Shown: positions 38,342 to 47,382, counted from the first letter of the stretch. The stretch: 64,000 nt of DNA from Xanthomonas euroxanthea (GCF_900476395.1 NZ_UIHB01000005.1:124001-188000), one strand, 5' to 3'. A program made the numbers and translations. The notes: generated by a model from the letters alone, not told the origin.

Positions 38342-39250
38342 TCAGGACAGTGTGGGCGCAGTGGCGATGGCGTGATCGATGACCTTGAGCGCGGCCTCGC
38401 GCTCGGCACCGTCGACCACCAGCCGCGGCGCGCGCACGCGCTCGCTGCCCAGGCCCACCTTTTCCTGCACCAGTTTGATCAACTGCACGAACTTGGGCAC
38501 GGTATCCAGGCGCAGCAGCGGCAGGAACCAGTCGTAGAGTTCCTTGGCCGCCGGGTAGCCGCCATCGCGCGCGAGTTCGAACAGGCGCACCGATTCCTTC
38601 GGGTAGGCGTTGACCAGCCCGGCAATCCAGCCCTTGGCGCCCATGCTCAGGCCTTCGACGATGGCATCGTCCATGCCGACCAGCAGCGCCAGGCGGTCGC
38701 CCAGCAATTCCTGCAGCGCGGCGAAGCGGCGCACATCGCCCGAGGACTCCTTCACTGCCTGCAGGTTGGGGAATTCGGCGGCCAGCTCGGCAATCTGCGC
38801 CGGGCCGAAGTCGGTCTTGTAGGCCACCGGGTTGTTGTACAGGATCACCGGCAGGTCGGTGGCGGCGATCACCGCGCGCACATGCGCGCCCATCTCGCGC
38901 CAGTCGGTGGAGTAGACGTAGGGCGGCAACACCATCAGCCCGCCGCAACCGAGCTCCTTGGCCGCCTTGGCCAGCGCCACCGCCTCACCGGTGGCCAGGC
39001 TGGCGATGCCCGGCACCACCGGCACGCGGCCGTTCAATGCGCTGATCAGCGTCTTGATCACGGCGATCTTGTCCTCCACGCTCAAGGTGGCCGCTTCGCC
39101 CAGCGAACCCAGCGGCACGATCGCGGTGCAGCCGGCGTCCACCAGTTGATTGGCGTGCTTGCCCAGGAAGGCGTGGTCGATCTCGCCGGAGGCGGTGAAC
39201 GGGGTGGTGATGGCCGGCAACACGCCGTGCCAGAACGCAGCAATACTCAT
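38342..39250 (-). CDS. 1-pyrroline-4-hydroxy-2-carboxylate deaminase (DapA family)
   Basis: Class I aldolase-type lyase that deaminates and dehydrates the product of D-hydroxyproline oxidation to 2,5-dioxopentanoate. 302 residues from the ATG at 39250. Schiff-base lysine K167 lies in AVKESSG, the proton-relay tyrosine Y138 in VILYNNP, and the family loop is LGSLGEAATLS. Other DapA-family activities cannot be excluded from sequence alone, but its place between hydroxyproline dehydrogenase and KGSADH makes this role likely. The ATG overlaps the upstream TGA as ATGA. Confidence 0.9.
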   Translation of the reverse strand: MSIAAFWHGVLPAITTPFTASGEIDHAFLGKHANQLVDAGCTAIVPLGSLGEAATLSVEDKIAVIKTLISALNGRVPVVPGIASLATGEAVALAKAAKELGCGGLMVLPPYVYSTDWREMGAHVRAVIAATDLPVILYNNPVAYKTDFGPAQIAELAAEFPNLQAVKESSGDVRRFAALQELLGDRLALLVGMDDAIVEGLSMGAKGWIAGLVNAYPKESVRLFELARDGGYPAAKELYDWFLPLLRLDTVPKFVQLIKLVQEKVGLGSERVRAPRLVVDGAEREAALKVIDHAIATAPTLS

Positions 39251-40560
39251 GGATGATTCCCTTGCGAGTCGGAAGTGAACGGGTCGGCCAGCGCCGCGAG
39301 GCGGACCGGGAACAACGGCGGCCGGCGGCCGGCGTCGGTGGAAAGCGCGGGCGGGCAGCGCCCCAGTTCGGCCAGCGCTGTGCCGCAGATGCGGCCCTGG
39401 CAGGCGCCCATGCCGCAGCGCGAGGCCAGCTTGGCATCGCGTGCATCGTCGAAGTTGTCCAGCGCAGCCAGCGGCACGTCTTCGCAGCGGCATACCAGCG
39501 TGTCGGGCCGGGCCAGCGTGCGGATGCGTGGATCAAGAGCGAATTGCTGTTGCACTAATTCGGCAAACGCACGCGCGGCACGCCGCCGCGGCTGCAGCCG
39601 CAGCGCGGCGTCCGGTGCGTCGGCAGCCATATGCCCGGCCATCGCACCTTCGACCAGCGCGCAATCGCGCCCGCCGATGCCGCAGGCTTCGCCCGCCGCA
39701 AACACCTGGGGCACGCTGGTGCGCAGCAGCGCATCCACCTGCACCTGTTGATGCGCGCCGCATGCGTCCAGCCGGCAGCCGAGCAGCTGTGCAAGCTCGG
39801 TGTTCGGCACCAGGCCATAGCCCACCGCCAAGTGATCGCAGGCGATACGGCTGCGACCGGCAGGGCCTTCGATGTCGATCTCGCGCAGTTGCGTGTCGCC
39901 GTGCGCGGCAACCACGATGCTGCCGGCGCGATAGGCCACCGCGCGCAATTGCAGGCGCAACGCCACCGCCTGCGCCGCCTTGCCCGGCCAGCGCCACAGC
40001 TGCAGCGCAAACTGCCGCAACGCGGCTGCCGACGTCTGTTCGTGAATACCGAGCACCCGTGCGCCATGCCGTTGCAGCGTGGCCGCACTGGCCAGCAGCA
40101 GCGGGCCGCTGCCGGCGACGACCACGCGCGTGCCGGCCAGCGGCCAGCCCTGTTTGGCCAGCGCCTGCGCCGCGCCGGCGCCGGTGACGCCGGGCAAGGT
40201 CCAGCCGGGGAACGGCAGCAGCAGTTCGCGTGCGCCGGTGGCCAGTACCAGGGCGGCGTAATGCAGTTGCAGGGAACCGTCCGGGCCATCGGCCAACAGC
40301 CAGCCCGGCTGCGCCAGCAGGATCTGCGTGCGCGTCAGCAGCGTGATCGACGCAGCGCCCTGCACCTGCTGCAACAGCGTGCGCGCATCGGCGGGCGCGC
40401 CATGCAGCAGGTCGCTGCGCCACACCTGCCCGCCGGCACGCGGCTGCATGTCGACCACGCCCACGCGCATGCCATGACTGGCCGCGGCCTGCGCCGCCGC
40501 CAGGCCGGCCGGGCCGGCGCCGATCACCAGCACATCGAAATGCTGCACGCGCTCAGCCAT
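39247..40560 (-). CDS. D-hydroxyproline dehydrogenase, FAD/NAD subunit with Cys cluster
   Basis: 437 residues from the ATG at 40560. The N-terminal FAD site is DVLVIGAGPAGLAAAQAA (8-25). A second Rossmann motif, VVVAGSGPLLLASA, lies mid-protein, then VFAAGEACG. The C-terminal domain has the cysteine set VCRCED and CGMGACQGRIC, typical of the alpha subunit of multi-subunit opine/sarcosine-like/hydroxyproline dehydrogenases. It is the partner of the ferredoxin-like and DAO-type subunits encoded just upstream. Start overlaps the preceding gene by 8 bases. Confidence 0.9.
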   Translation of the reverse strand: MAERVQHFDVLVIGAGPAGLAAAQAAASHGMRVGVVDMQPRAGGQVWRSDLLHGAPADARTLLQQVQGAASITLLTRTQILLAQPGWLLADGPDGSLQLHYAALVLATGARELLLPFPGWTLPGVTGAGAAQALAKQGWPLAGTRVVVAGSGPLLLASAATLQRHGARVLGIHEQTSAAALRQFALQLWRWPGKAAQAVALRLQLRAVAYRAGSIVVAAHGDTQLREIDIEGPAGRSRIACDHLAVGYGLVPNTELAQLLGCRLDACGAHQQVQVDALLRTSVPQVFAAGEACGIGGRDCALVEGAMAGHMAADAPDAALRLQPRRRAARAFAELVQQQFALDPRIRTLARPDTLVCRCEDVPLAALDNFDDARDAKLASRCGMGACQGRICGTALAELGRCPPALSTDAGRRPPLFPVRLAALADPFTSDSQGNHP

Positions 40561-40798
40561 CGGTGCGTACCTGCATACCGTCGCGCGCATCCACCAGGCA
40601 GGCACGTTGCTGGCCGATGCCGTCGATGCGCACCCGGCATTCGAAACACACGCCCATGCCGCACAACGGCGCGCGCGGCTGGCCGCTGCACGATTGCCGG
40701 AACTGCAGCGTCGCCAGCGCCACCGCCGCGGCCACGCTGGCGCCGGCCGGCACTTCGACCGCTTGCGCGTCCACGTGCAGGCGCACCGTCGCGCTCAT
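40553..40798 (-). CDS. D-hydroxyproline dehydrogenase, small [2Fe-2S] subunit
   Basis: 81 residues from the ATG at 40798. Plant-type ferredoxin fold with CGMGVCFECRV and a fourth cysteine in QRACL. It corresponds to the small iron-sulfur subunit of heteromeric hydroxyproline/opine/sarcosine-type dehydrogenases. The start overlaps the DAO subunit stop as ATGA and the stop overlaps the FAD subunit start, so the three subunits are made in step. The frame open to 41014 lies inside the neighbour and is not coding. Confidence 0.92.
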   Translation of the reverse strand: MSATVRLHVDAQAVEVPAGASVAAAVALATLQFRQSCSGQPRAPLCGMGVCFECRVRIDGIGQQRACLVDARDGMQVRTDG

Positions 40799-42045
40799 GC
40801 GGCGGCACCGTGCACGGCGCGCGCCGGTGCGTACGGGCTCGGGTCGATGGCTGGCGTGCGCCCGAGCAGGCTGTCCACGATCACCCGGGCGCTCCCCAGC
40901 GCCGTGGTGACGCCCAGCCCCTCGTGACCAGCGGCCACCCAGACATCGCGCCGCCCGGGCATCGCCCCGAGATACGGGCGCCCGTCCGGCGTGGCCGGGC
41001 GCAGCCCGGTCCACACCCGGATCGCCTGCAATTCACGCAGCACCGGCAGGTACGCGAAGGCGCGCTGCAGCATCTGCTGCAGCACCGGCAGCGACAGCGC
41101 GCGATCGTGCTCGCCGAACTGGCGCGAGGAACCGATCAGGATCTGCCCGGTCGGCCGCGGCTGTACATTGAACGCCACGCTGGTGGCGTCGGCGCCATGC
41201 GCCGAATCGGCATAGCCCAGCTCCAGCAACTGATGCCGGATCAGCCCCGGATGCCGGTCGGTGATGACCAGATGGCCCTTGCGCGGGCGCAGCGCCAGCT
41301 CGGGCAACAGCTGCGGCAAGGCCACGCCGCTGGCGACCAGTACCGGGCCGGCCAACAGCTGGCCATCGTCCAGACGCACCCCCTGCGCCTGCAACTGCTC
41401 CGCCCTGCGGCCGGCAAACAGCTGCGCGCCGGCCTTGCAGGCCAGGCTCACTAGATGCCGCGCCACCCGCGGCGGATACACCACGGCCTCGCCGGGCACG
41501 CGCATGCCGCCGGCCAGGCCCGGCACCAGGTGCGGCTCCAGCGCATACAACTGGCTGGCAGCGATGGCATCGGCCTGCAGACCGGCCGCCGCCAGCCGCG
41601 CGATCTTGGCCGGCACCGCCGCCAGTTCACGCGCATCGCGCGCCACCCACAGCGTGCCGCAGCGGCTGAACTCGGCTTCGCTCAGTTGTGCGAACCGCTC
41701 CCACAGGCGCAGCGAGTACGCCGACAACGCCAGCTCGGCCGGGTCGTCGTCCATCGCCACCAGGTGCCCCATCGCCGCGGCGGTGGAACCGCCGCCGATC
41801 GGCCCCGGCTCGACGATCGCCACCCGCAGCCCTTCGCCGGCCGCCGCCTCGGCGCAGGCCGCCCCGACGATGCCCGCGCCCACCACGATCAGGTCGTAAC
41901 TGCGTCGCGTACCGGCAGCGGCCGGCACGTTGCGGGTGTCGGTGGCTGGCGCATCCGCGGCGGCCAGCGACGCATCGGGCAAGCGGGCGGCCGCGGCAGA
42001 CGCTGCGCCGGCGTGTCCCTCCTGCGCGCGCAGCTGCTCGTCCAT
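40795..42045 (-). CDS. D-hydroxyproline dehydrogenase, DAO-type FAD catalytic subunit
   Basis: 416 residues from the ATG at 42045. A 48-residue Ala-rich leader precedes the FAD motif DLIVVGAGIVGAACAEAA. GSTAAAMGHLV follows, and the C-terminus has WTGLRPATPDGRPYLG and AAGHEGLGVTTALGSA, all typical of D-amino-acid oxidase-family dehydrogenases. It would oxidise cis-4-hydroxy-D-proline to the pyrroline. The start shares one base with the epimerase stop (TGATG). The Ala-rich leader is unusual; a downstream start is possible. Confidence 0.9.
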   Translation of the reverse strand: MDEQLRAQEGHAGAASAAAARLPDASLAAADAPATDTRNVPAAAGTRRSYDLIVVGAGIVGAACAEAAAGEGLRVAIVEPGPIGGGSTAAAMGHLVAMDDDPAELALSAYSLRLWERFAQLSEAEFSRCGTLWVARDARELAAVPAKIARLAAAGLQADAIAASQLYALEPHLVPGLAGGMRVPGEAVVYPPRVARHLVSLACKAGAQLFAGRRAEQLQAQGVRLDDGQLLAGPVLVASGVALPQLLPELALRPRKGHLVITDRHPGLIRHQLLELGYADSAHGADATSVAFNVQPRPTGQILIGSSRQFGEHDRALSLPVLQQMLQRAFAYLPVLRELQAIRVWTGLRPATPDGRPYLGAMPGRRDVWVAAGHEGLGVTTALGSARVIVDSLLGRTPAIDPSPYAPARAVHGAAA

Positions 42046-42983
42046 CAGGCCACGATGCCCCAGGCGAACGGGTCGGCCGGGTCGATCAGCAGCTGCGTGC
42101 GTGCGGTGATGTAGGCCTGCCCGCTGATGCGTGGCGCAATGCCACGCCCGCTGAGGCGATAGCTGCCTTCGAAGGCGCTGCCCAGGATGCCTTGCTGCAC
42201 CCAGCGCTCGCCTTCGGCCAGCTTGCCGTCGGCGGCCAGGCAGGCCAGCTTGGCGCTGGTGCCGGTACCGCACGGCGAGCGGTCGTAGGCCAGGCCTGGG
42301 CACAGCACGAAGTTGCGCGCCACGCCGCTGCCGTCGGGTGCGGCGCCGTTGACTTCGATGTGGTCGATCTCGCCACCGGCCTCGCCGGTGATGCCGGCCG
42401 CTTCCAGCGCCAGCCGGATCGCCTCGGTGTAGGCGGTCAGTTCGCGCTGATGCGCCAGCTCCAGCGCACACGGCGCCTGCCCGGTGATGAAGAACCAGTT
42501 GCCGCCCCAGGCCACATCGCCGCGTACCGGCCCGTGACCGGGCACGTCCACCTCCACGTCGGTCGCGATGCGATAGCTGTCGACATTGTCCACCGACACC
42601 GTGCCGTCTTCGGCCAGTTCCACGCCCACCGTGCCGACCGGCGTCTCGATGCGGTGCCGGCCCGGCGCGATGCGCCCCAGCTCGGCCAGCGTGCGCACCA
42701 CCCCGATGGTGCCGTGCCCGCACATGCCCAGGTAGCCGACGTTGTTGAAGAAGATCACCCCGGTGCAGGCGCCGGGGTCGCGGGCCGGCAGCAGCAAGGC
42801 GCCGACCATGGTGTCCGAGCCGCGCGGTTCGCAGGCGATCGCGCTGCGCCACGGGTCGAAATCACGGCGAAACCGCTCGCGGCATTGCGCCAGATCGCCA
42901 TCGCCCAGGTCGGGGAAGCCGGAGAGGACCACGCGGGTGGGTTCGCCGGCCGTATGGGAGTCGATGACGTCGATCGTGTGCAT
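42045..42983 (-). CDS. 4-hydroxyproline 2-epimerase (proline racemase family)
   Basis: Converts trans-4-hydroxy-L-proline to cis-4-hydroxy-D-proline, the entry step of the pathway. 312 residues, family-typical length. Both catalytic cysteines are present: C88 in MCGHGTIG and C238 in SPCGTGTSA. The second cysteine distinguishes an epimerase or racemase from trans-3-hydroxyproline dehydratases, which carry threonine there. First gene of a five-gene, overlap-coupled operon. A TGCGGA-AA-TCCGCA palindrome lies 57 bases upstream. Confidence 0.95.
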   Translation of the reverse strand: MHTIDVIDSHTAGEPTRVVLSGFPDLGDGDLAQCRERFRRDFDPWRSAIACEPRGSDTMVGALLLPARDPGACTGVIFFNNVGYLGMCGHGTIGVVRTLAELGRIAPGRHRIETPVGTVGVELAEDGTVSVDNVDSYRIATDVEVDVPGHGPVRGDVAWGGNWFFITGQAPCALELAHQRELTAYTEAIRLALEAAGITGEAGGEIDHIEVNGAAPDGSGVARNFVLCPGLAYDRSPCGTGTSAKLACLAADGKLAEGERWVQQGILGSAFEGSYRLSGRGIAPRISGQAYITARTQLLIDPADPFAWGIVA

Positions 42984-43039
42984 GGCTCATGCTCCCACTG
43001 CCGGCTGGCAGGCGACTAGCGTCCAATGCGAGTTGCAAA

Positions 43040-43053
43040 TGCGGAAATCCGCA
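43040..43053. promoter_or_regulatory. Operator-like palindrome TGCGGA-AA-TCCGCA
   Basis: Perfect 6-base arms, in the intergenic space between the epimerase gene (minus) and the PAS-AraC gene (plus), so it could control both. With flanks it matches 16 of 18 bases of the palindrome at 23045-23062. Confidence 0.6.
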
Positions 43054-43143
43054 CAATCGACAAGCCGATTCACGGCCCCGCGTTTGCGCTAGGATCCATA
43101 CAGGGCCGCGCCTTTCGTGCAGCCGTCAATCGTGACCTCCACC

Positions 43144-43860
43144 ATGACGCCGATGGACCTCAACCTTCCCGCGCTGGAAATGCAGACGCTGTTCGATGCG
43201 CTGCCGGACGTGGTGTTCTTCATCAAGGACAGCGAGGGCCGCTACACCCATTGCAACCTGACGCTGGTGCGCCGGCTCGGACGCAAGCTGCGCAGCGACA
43301 TCATCGGCAGCTCGCCACTGGAAGTGTTTCCGCTGCCGCTGGGCGGCAGCTACATGATGCAGGACCGCCGCGTGCTGTGTGGCGAGCTCATCGACAACCA
43401 GTTGGAGGTGCATCTGTATCCCAACCGCCTGCCCGGCTGGTGCCTGACCTTCAAGCGCCCGCTTTGCGAGGCCAATGAGGTGATCGGCGTGGTCGGCATT
43501 TCCCGCGACCTGGGCCAGCCCGACAGCCGCCACTCGGCGTACGAGCGCCTGAGCCAGGTGATGGATCACATGCAGGCCAACTTCGGCGACAACCTGCGCG
43601 TGCAGAGCCTGGCCGACCTGGCCGGCCTGTCGGTGGCGCAGCTGGAGCGGCACTTCCGCCGCGTCTTTCAGGTAACCCCGCAGCAATTGCTGACCAAGCT
43701 GCGCATCGAATCGGCAATGCGGCTGCTGTACGGCGACGACAGCATCGCCAGCATCGGGCAACGCTGCGGCTTTGCCGACCAGAGCGCGTTCGCGCGTCAG
43801 TTCAAGGCAACCGTCGGCATGACCCCGCGCGATTACCGTGCGCTCAAGGGCCAGCTGTAG
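43144..43860 (+). CDS. PAS-AraC family transcriptional regulator
   Basis: 238 residues from the ATG at 43144; a GTG at 43117 would add nine residues and no strong ribosome site decides between them. The N-terminal PAS domain (about 10-125) begins MQTLFDALPDVVFFIKDSEGRYTHCN. The C-terminal AraC/XylS domain has two helix-turn-helix segments: LADLAGLSVAQLERHFRRVF and IGQRCGFADQSAFARQFKA, ending GMTPRDYR. No transmembrane segment, so it would sense a cytosolic ligand. Divergent from the hydroxyproline operon, of which it is the obvious candidate regulator. Confidence 0.9.
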   Translation: MTPMDLNLPALEMQTLFDALPDVVFFIKDSEGRYTHCNLTLVRRLGRKLRSDIIGSSPLEVFPLPLGGSYMMQDRRVLCGELIDNQLEVHLYPNRLPGWCLTFKRPLCEANEVIGVVGISRDLGQPDSRHSAYERLSQVMDHMQANFGDNLRVQSLADLAGLSVAQLERHFRRVFQVTPQQLLTKLRIESAMRLLYGDDSIASIGQRCGFADQSAFARQFKATVGMTPRDYRALKGQL

Positions 43861-44065
43861 GCACGCAGACACGCGCCGGCACATCGCTGCCACAAATGCC
43901 GAATTCGGCAGCATCGATGGTGCTGTGGCAATGCGGTTTGCCTGGGTGGTTGCGGCGCTGGCGCAGCGCGCATGACGGTGCCCGGCCAAGGCCGCGCTGA
44001 AGGGCGCGTCAAGGCGAACCAGGACCCGGATGATAGAATTTCGGGTTTCCCCTACTGCGTTGCCA

Positions 44066-45667
44066 ATGGCCAGCTTTTTCCGCCGTAACAAGCCAACCAC
44101 GCCCGACAGCGCGCGTACCTCGCGCTATAGCCTGGAAGAACTGGCAGCCGCATTCCCCACCGCGCCCTCCGCTGCCACCCCGGCGTCGCCGGTCGAGGCA
44201 ATGCCCACCGCCGAACCCGGCGCGGCGGCGACGACGGGATCGCCCACGCCTGCCGCACCCGTGAGCAGCGAACCGGTAGCGCCAACGCCGGCCGCAACGC
44301 CGCCCGCCGCCGCCGCACCGGCCGAACAGCATGCGCAGGACATCGCCGCGCGGTCCGGTCAGGCGCAGAGCGTTGCCGCAGTCCCCAGCGCACCCACACC
44401 GCCGGCAACACCGGCGCCTTCGGCCCTGCAGGCGCTGCCCGATCCGATGCCCGCTACCACGCCCAGCCCCACCACGGCAGTGGTGGTGCCCCCGGTAGTC
44501 GTGCAGCCACAGAGCGCGCCCCTGCCACCGGCAGCTACGCCTGCACCGACGCCGTCGCAACATGCCACGCCCGCCGTCGTTGCGCCTGCCGCCACACCCG
44601 CTGCGCCCGCAGCGACGCCGGTCGTCGCCCCGCCGCCCGCGGCCGCCCCCATTGTCGTCGCCCCGGCCGTGATCAGCGCCCCAGTTCCGGCCAGTTCCGA
44701 CAACGACAGCATCGTCGGCCAGCGCGATGCGCTACCGGCCGCCCCGGCCGGCAAACCGGGCTGGCGCGATCGCCTGCGCAACAGCAGCTTCGCGCGCAGT
44801 TTCGGCGGTCTGTTCTCGCGCAACCCCAAGCTCGACGACGACCTGCTCGACGAGATCGAAACCGCGCTGATCACCGCCGACGTCGGCATCGGTGCCACCA
44901 CCGCCCTGGTCGAAGGGCTGCGCAAGCGCATGAAGTCGCGCGAGTTCGTCGATGCGCAGGCGATGTTCAAGGCCTTGCGCGCCGACCTCATCGCGCTGCT
45001 GCAGCCGGTTTCCAAGCCGCTGGTCATCGACCGCGCGGCCAAGCCCTTCGTGGTGCTCACCGTCGGCGTCAACGGCGTCGGCAAGACCACCACCATCGGC
45101 AAGCTGGCCAAGCGCTTCAAGGACGACGGCAACAGCCTGATGCTGGCGGCCGGCGACACCTTCCGCGCCGCCGCGGTGGCGCAGCTGCAGGCCTGGGGCG
45201 ATCGCAACAGCGTGGCCGTGATTGCGCAGGGGCAAAACGCCGACGCCGCCTCGGTGGCGTTCGACGCCCTGCAGGCCGCCAAGGCGCGCGGCACCGAGGT
45301 CTTGATCGCCGACACCGCCGGCCGCCTGCATACCCAGACCGGGCTGATGAACGAGCTGGGCAAGATCCGCCGCGTGCTCGGCAAGATCGATGCCGCCGCG
45401 CCGCACGAAGTGCTGATGGTCATCGACGGCACCACCGGGCAGAACGCCATTTCGCAGCTGCGCCAGTTCCATGCCGCGGTCGGCGTCACCGGCCTGGTCG
45501 TGACCAAGCTCGATGGCACCGCCAAGGGTGGCGTGGTGTTCGCCCTGGCCCGCGAGTTCAATATCCCGATCCGCTTCGCCGGCATCGGCGAACGCCCGGA
45601 AGACCTGCGTGTGTTCGACCCGGTCGCCTTTGTCGACGCCCTGTTGCCGGAAGCCTTGGGCAGCTGA
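44066..45667 (+). CDS. ftsY: Signal recognition particle receptor FtsY
   Basis: GTPase that docks SRP-ribosome complexes at the inner membrane. 533 residues from the ATG at 44066. Residues about 50-225 are a low-complexity Pro/Ala/Val region in place of the usual acidic A domain. The NG domain follows: P-loop GVNGVGKTTTIGKLA, DTFRAAAVAQL, DTAGRLHTQTGLMNEL and TKLDGTAKGG. The core assignment is secure; the A-region composition is atypical compared with E. coli. Confidence 0.97.
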   Translation: MASFFRRNKPTTPDSARTSRYSLEELAAAFPTAPSAATPASPVEAMPTAEPGAAATTGSPTPAAPVSSEPVAPTPAATPPAAAAPAEQHAQDIAARSGQAQSVAAVPSAPTPPATPAPSALQALPDPMPATTPSPTTAVVVPPVVVQPQSAPLPPAATPAPTPSQHATPAVVAPAATPAAPAATPVVAPPPAAAPIVVAPAVISAPVPASSDNDSIVGQRDALPAAPAGKPGWRDRLRNSSFARSFGGLFSRNPKLDDDLLDEIETALITADVGIGATTALVEGLRKRMKSREFVDAQAMFKALRADLIALLQPVSKPLVIDRAAKPFVVLTVGVNGVGKTTTIGKLAKRFKDDGNSLMLAAGDTFRAAAVAQLQAWGDRNSVAVIAQGQNADAASVAFDALQAAKARGTEVLIADTAGRLHTQTGLMNELGKIRRVLGKIDAAAPHEVLMVIDGTTGQNAISQLRQFHAAVGVTGLVVTKLDGTAKGGVVFALAREFNIPIRFAGIGERPEDLRVFDPVAFVDALLPEALGS

Positions 45668-45931
45668 GTGGAACGCGCCTGCCCGCATCTGCAGCCGCTG
45701 TGCGCACAGGCGCTGCAGGCAGGCTGCACGGTGCGGCAGATGTCGGGCGACTGGTCGCGTGCCAGACGTGTACTGGAGTTTGCCCAACCCCTGCCGGCGG
45801 CGTTGCGCAGACAGGCCCGCGCCACTCCCGCGGTGGTCTACTACCATGCACCGGCCGCGCCGCACGGCCCTGGCGCTGAAGGCGTTTTCCGCGAACAGCG
45901 CCTGGTCGGACTGGCCTTTCCGCTGCGCTGA
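45668..45931 (+). CDS. Small hypothetical protein downstream of ftsY
   Basis: 87-residue frame starting with GTG immediately after the ftsY stop (no gap), ending 76 bases before mutY. Contains three cysteines in the first 20 residues and ATPAVVYYHAP in the middle. No family recognised. The abutting start suggests translation by reinitiation after ftsY, but the GTG start and lack of motif keep confidence moderate. Confidence 0.5.
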   Translation: MERACPHLQPLCAQALQAGCTVRQMSGDWSRARRVLEFAQPLPAALRRQARATPAVVYYHAPAAPHGPGAEGVFREQRLVGLAFPLR

Positions 45932-46007
45932 GCGGCACCGTCGCAGCACGCCCGCCGCCGGCCCGGCCCCGCCCTGAAGCCCTTGCCCTCCATCGCCAGC
46001 AGAGCCC

Positions 46008-47081
46008 ATGCCAGCCGACCACGCCACTGCCACCGCTGACGCTTTCGTCGACCGCCTGCTGCACTGGTTCGACGGCCACGGCCGCCACGATCTGCCCTGG
46101 CAGCATCCACGTGCGCCGTACCGGGTGTGGCTGTCGGAAATCATGCTGCAGCAGACCCAGGTCGCGGTGGTCATTCCGTATTTCCAGAAGTTCGTCGCCC
46201 GCTTTCCGACCCTGGCCGATCTGGCCGCAGCCGACAACGACAGCGTGATGGCGCATTGGGCCGGGCTGGGCTACTACGCACGCGCACGCAATCTGCACGC
46301 GGCCGCCAAACAATGCCTGGCCCTGCACGATGGCGAACTGCCACGCGATGTCGATGCCTTGCTCGCCTTGCCCGGCATCGGCCGCAGCACTGCGGGCGCG
46401 ATCCTCAGCCAGGCCTGGAACGACCGCTTCGCGATCATGGACGGCAACGTCAAGCGCGTGCTGACGCGCTTCCACGGCATCGCCGGCTATCCCGGCCTGC
46501 CGGTGATCGAAAAAGAGTTATGGCAACTGGCGACGACGCATGTGGCGCACGTGCCGGCCGGCCGCCTGGCCGACTACACGCAGGCGCAGATGGATTTCGG
46601 CGCCACGCTATGTACGCGCGCCAGACCGGCCTGCGTGCTGTGCCCGCTGCAGGACGCTTGCGCCGCGCGCCGCGATGGCCTGGTGGACGCACTGCCCACG
46701 CCCAAGCCCGGCAAGGCGTTGCCCGAGCGCGAAGCCACTGCCTTGCTGCTGGAAAACGCGGACAGGCAGATCCTGCTGCAGCGCCGCCCGCCAACCGGCA
46801 TCTGGGCCTCGCTGTGGACGCTGCCGCAGGCCGAGACCGATGGCGGCATGCGCGCATGGTTCGCGGCACATATCGACGGCAACTACGACCGCGCCGACGA
46901 AATGCCGCTGATCGTGCACACCTTCAGCCACTACCGCCTGCATCTGCAGCCCCTGCGCATCCGCAAGGTCGCGCTGCGCCCGGTGGTACGCGACAATGAC
47001 GATCTGCGCTGGGTCGCCCACGCCGATCTCGCATCGCTGGGCTTGCCGGCGCCGATCCGCAAACTGCTCGACGCCCTCTAG
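46008..47081 (+). CDS. mutY: A/G-specific adenine DNA glycosylase
   Basis: Removes adenine mispaired with 8-oxoguanine. 357 residues. The helix-hairpin-helix glycosylase domain has catalytic E44 in [22 protein letters not shown], and D145 in IMDGNVKR. The [4Fe-4S] loop is C202-x6-C209-x2-C212-x5-C218. The C-terminal NUDIX-like domain recognises 8-oxoG. Followed after 22 bases by yggX, a common arrangement. Confidence 0.97.
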   Translation: MPADHATATADAFVDRLLHWFDGHGRHDLPWQHPRAPYRVWLSEIMLQQTQVAVVIPYFQKFVARFPTLADLAAADNDSVMAHWAGLGYYARARNLHAAAKQCLALHDGELPRDVDALLALPGIGRSTAGAILSQAWNDRFAIMDGNVKRVLTRFHGIAGYPGLPVIEKELWQLATTHVAHVPAGRLADYTQAQMDFGATLCTRARPACVLCPLQDACAARRDGLVDALPTPKPGKALPEREATALLLENADRQILLQRRPPTGIWASLWTLPQAETDGGMRAWFAAHIDGNYDRADEMPLIVHTFSHYRLHLQPLRIRKVALRPVVRDNDDLRWVAHADLASLGLPAPIRKLLDAL

Positions 47082-47103
47082 GCGCGCACTCAAAGGAATC
47101 CGC

Positions 47104-47382
47104 ATGTCCCGCACCGTGTTCTGCCAGTACCAGCAATGCGACACCGAAGGCCTGGACTTTGTGCCGTATCCCGGCGAGCTCGGCCAGCGCGTGTTCGCGC
47201 ACATCGGCAAGAGCGCATGGCAGGCGTGGCTGGCGCATCAGACCATGCTGATCAACGAGAACCGGCTCTCGCCACGCGACCCCAAGCACCGCGCGTTTCT
47301 CGAGGCCGAGTTGCAGAAGTTCCTGTTCGAGCGCAATGCCGACAAGCCCGACGGCTATGTCGCGCCGATGCGCGAAGAGTAA
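47104..47382 (+). CDS. yggX: Iron-trafficking / oxidative damage protection protein YggX
   Basis: 92 residues from the ATG at 47104, preceded by AAAGGA. Starts [19 protein letters not shown] and includes [19 protein letters not shown], the family signature with conserved cysteine C7. Implicated in protecting Fe-S clusters from oxidation. Probably co-transcribed with mutY. Confidence 0.96.
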   Translation: MSRTVFCQYQQCDTEGLDFVPYPGELGQRVFAHIGKSAWQAWLAHQTMLINENRLSPRDPKHRAFLEAELQKFLFERNADKPDGYVAPMREE

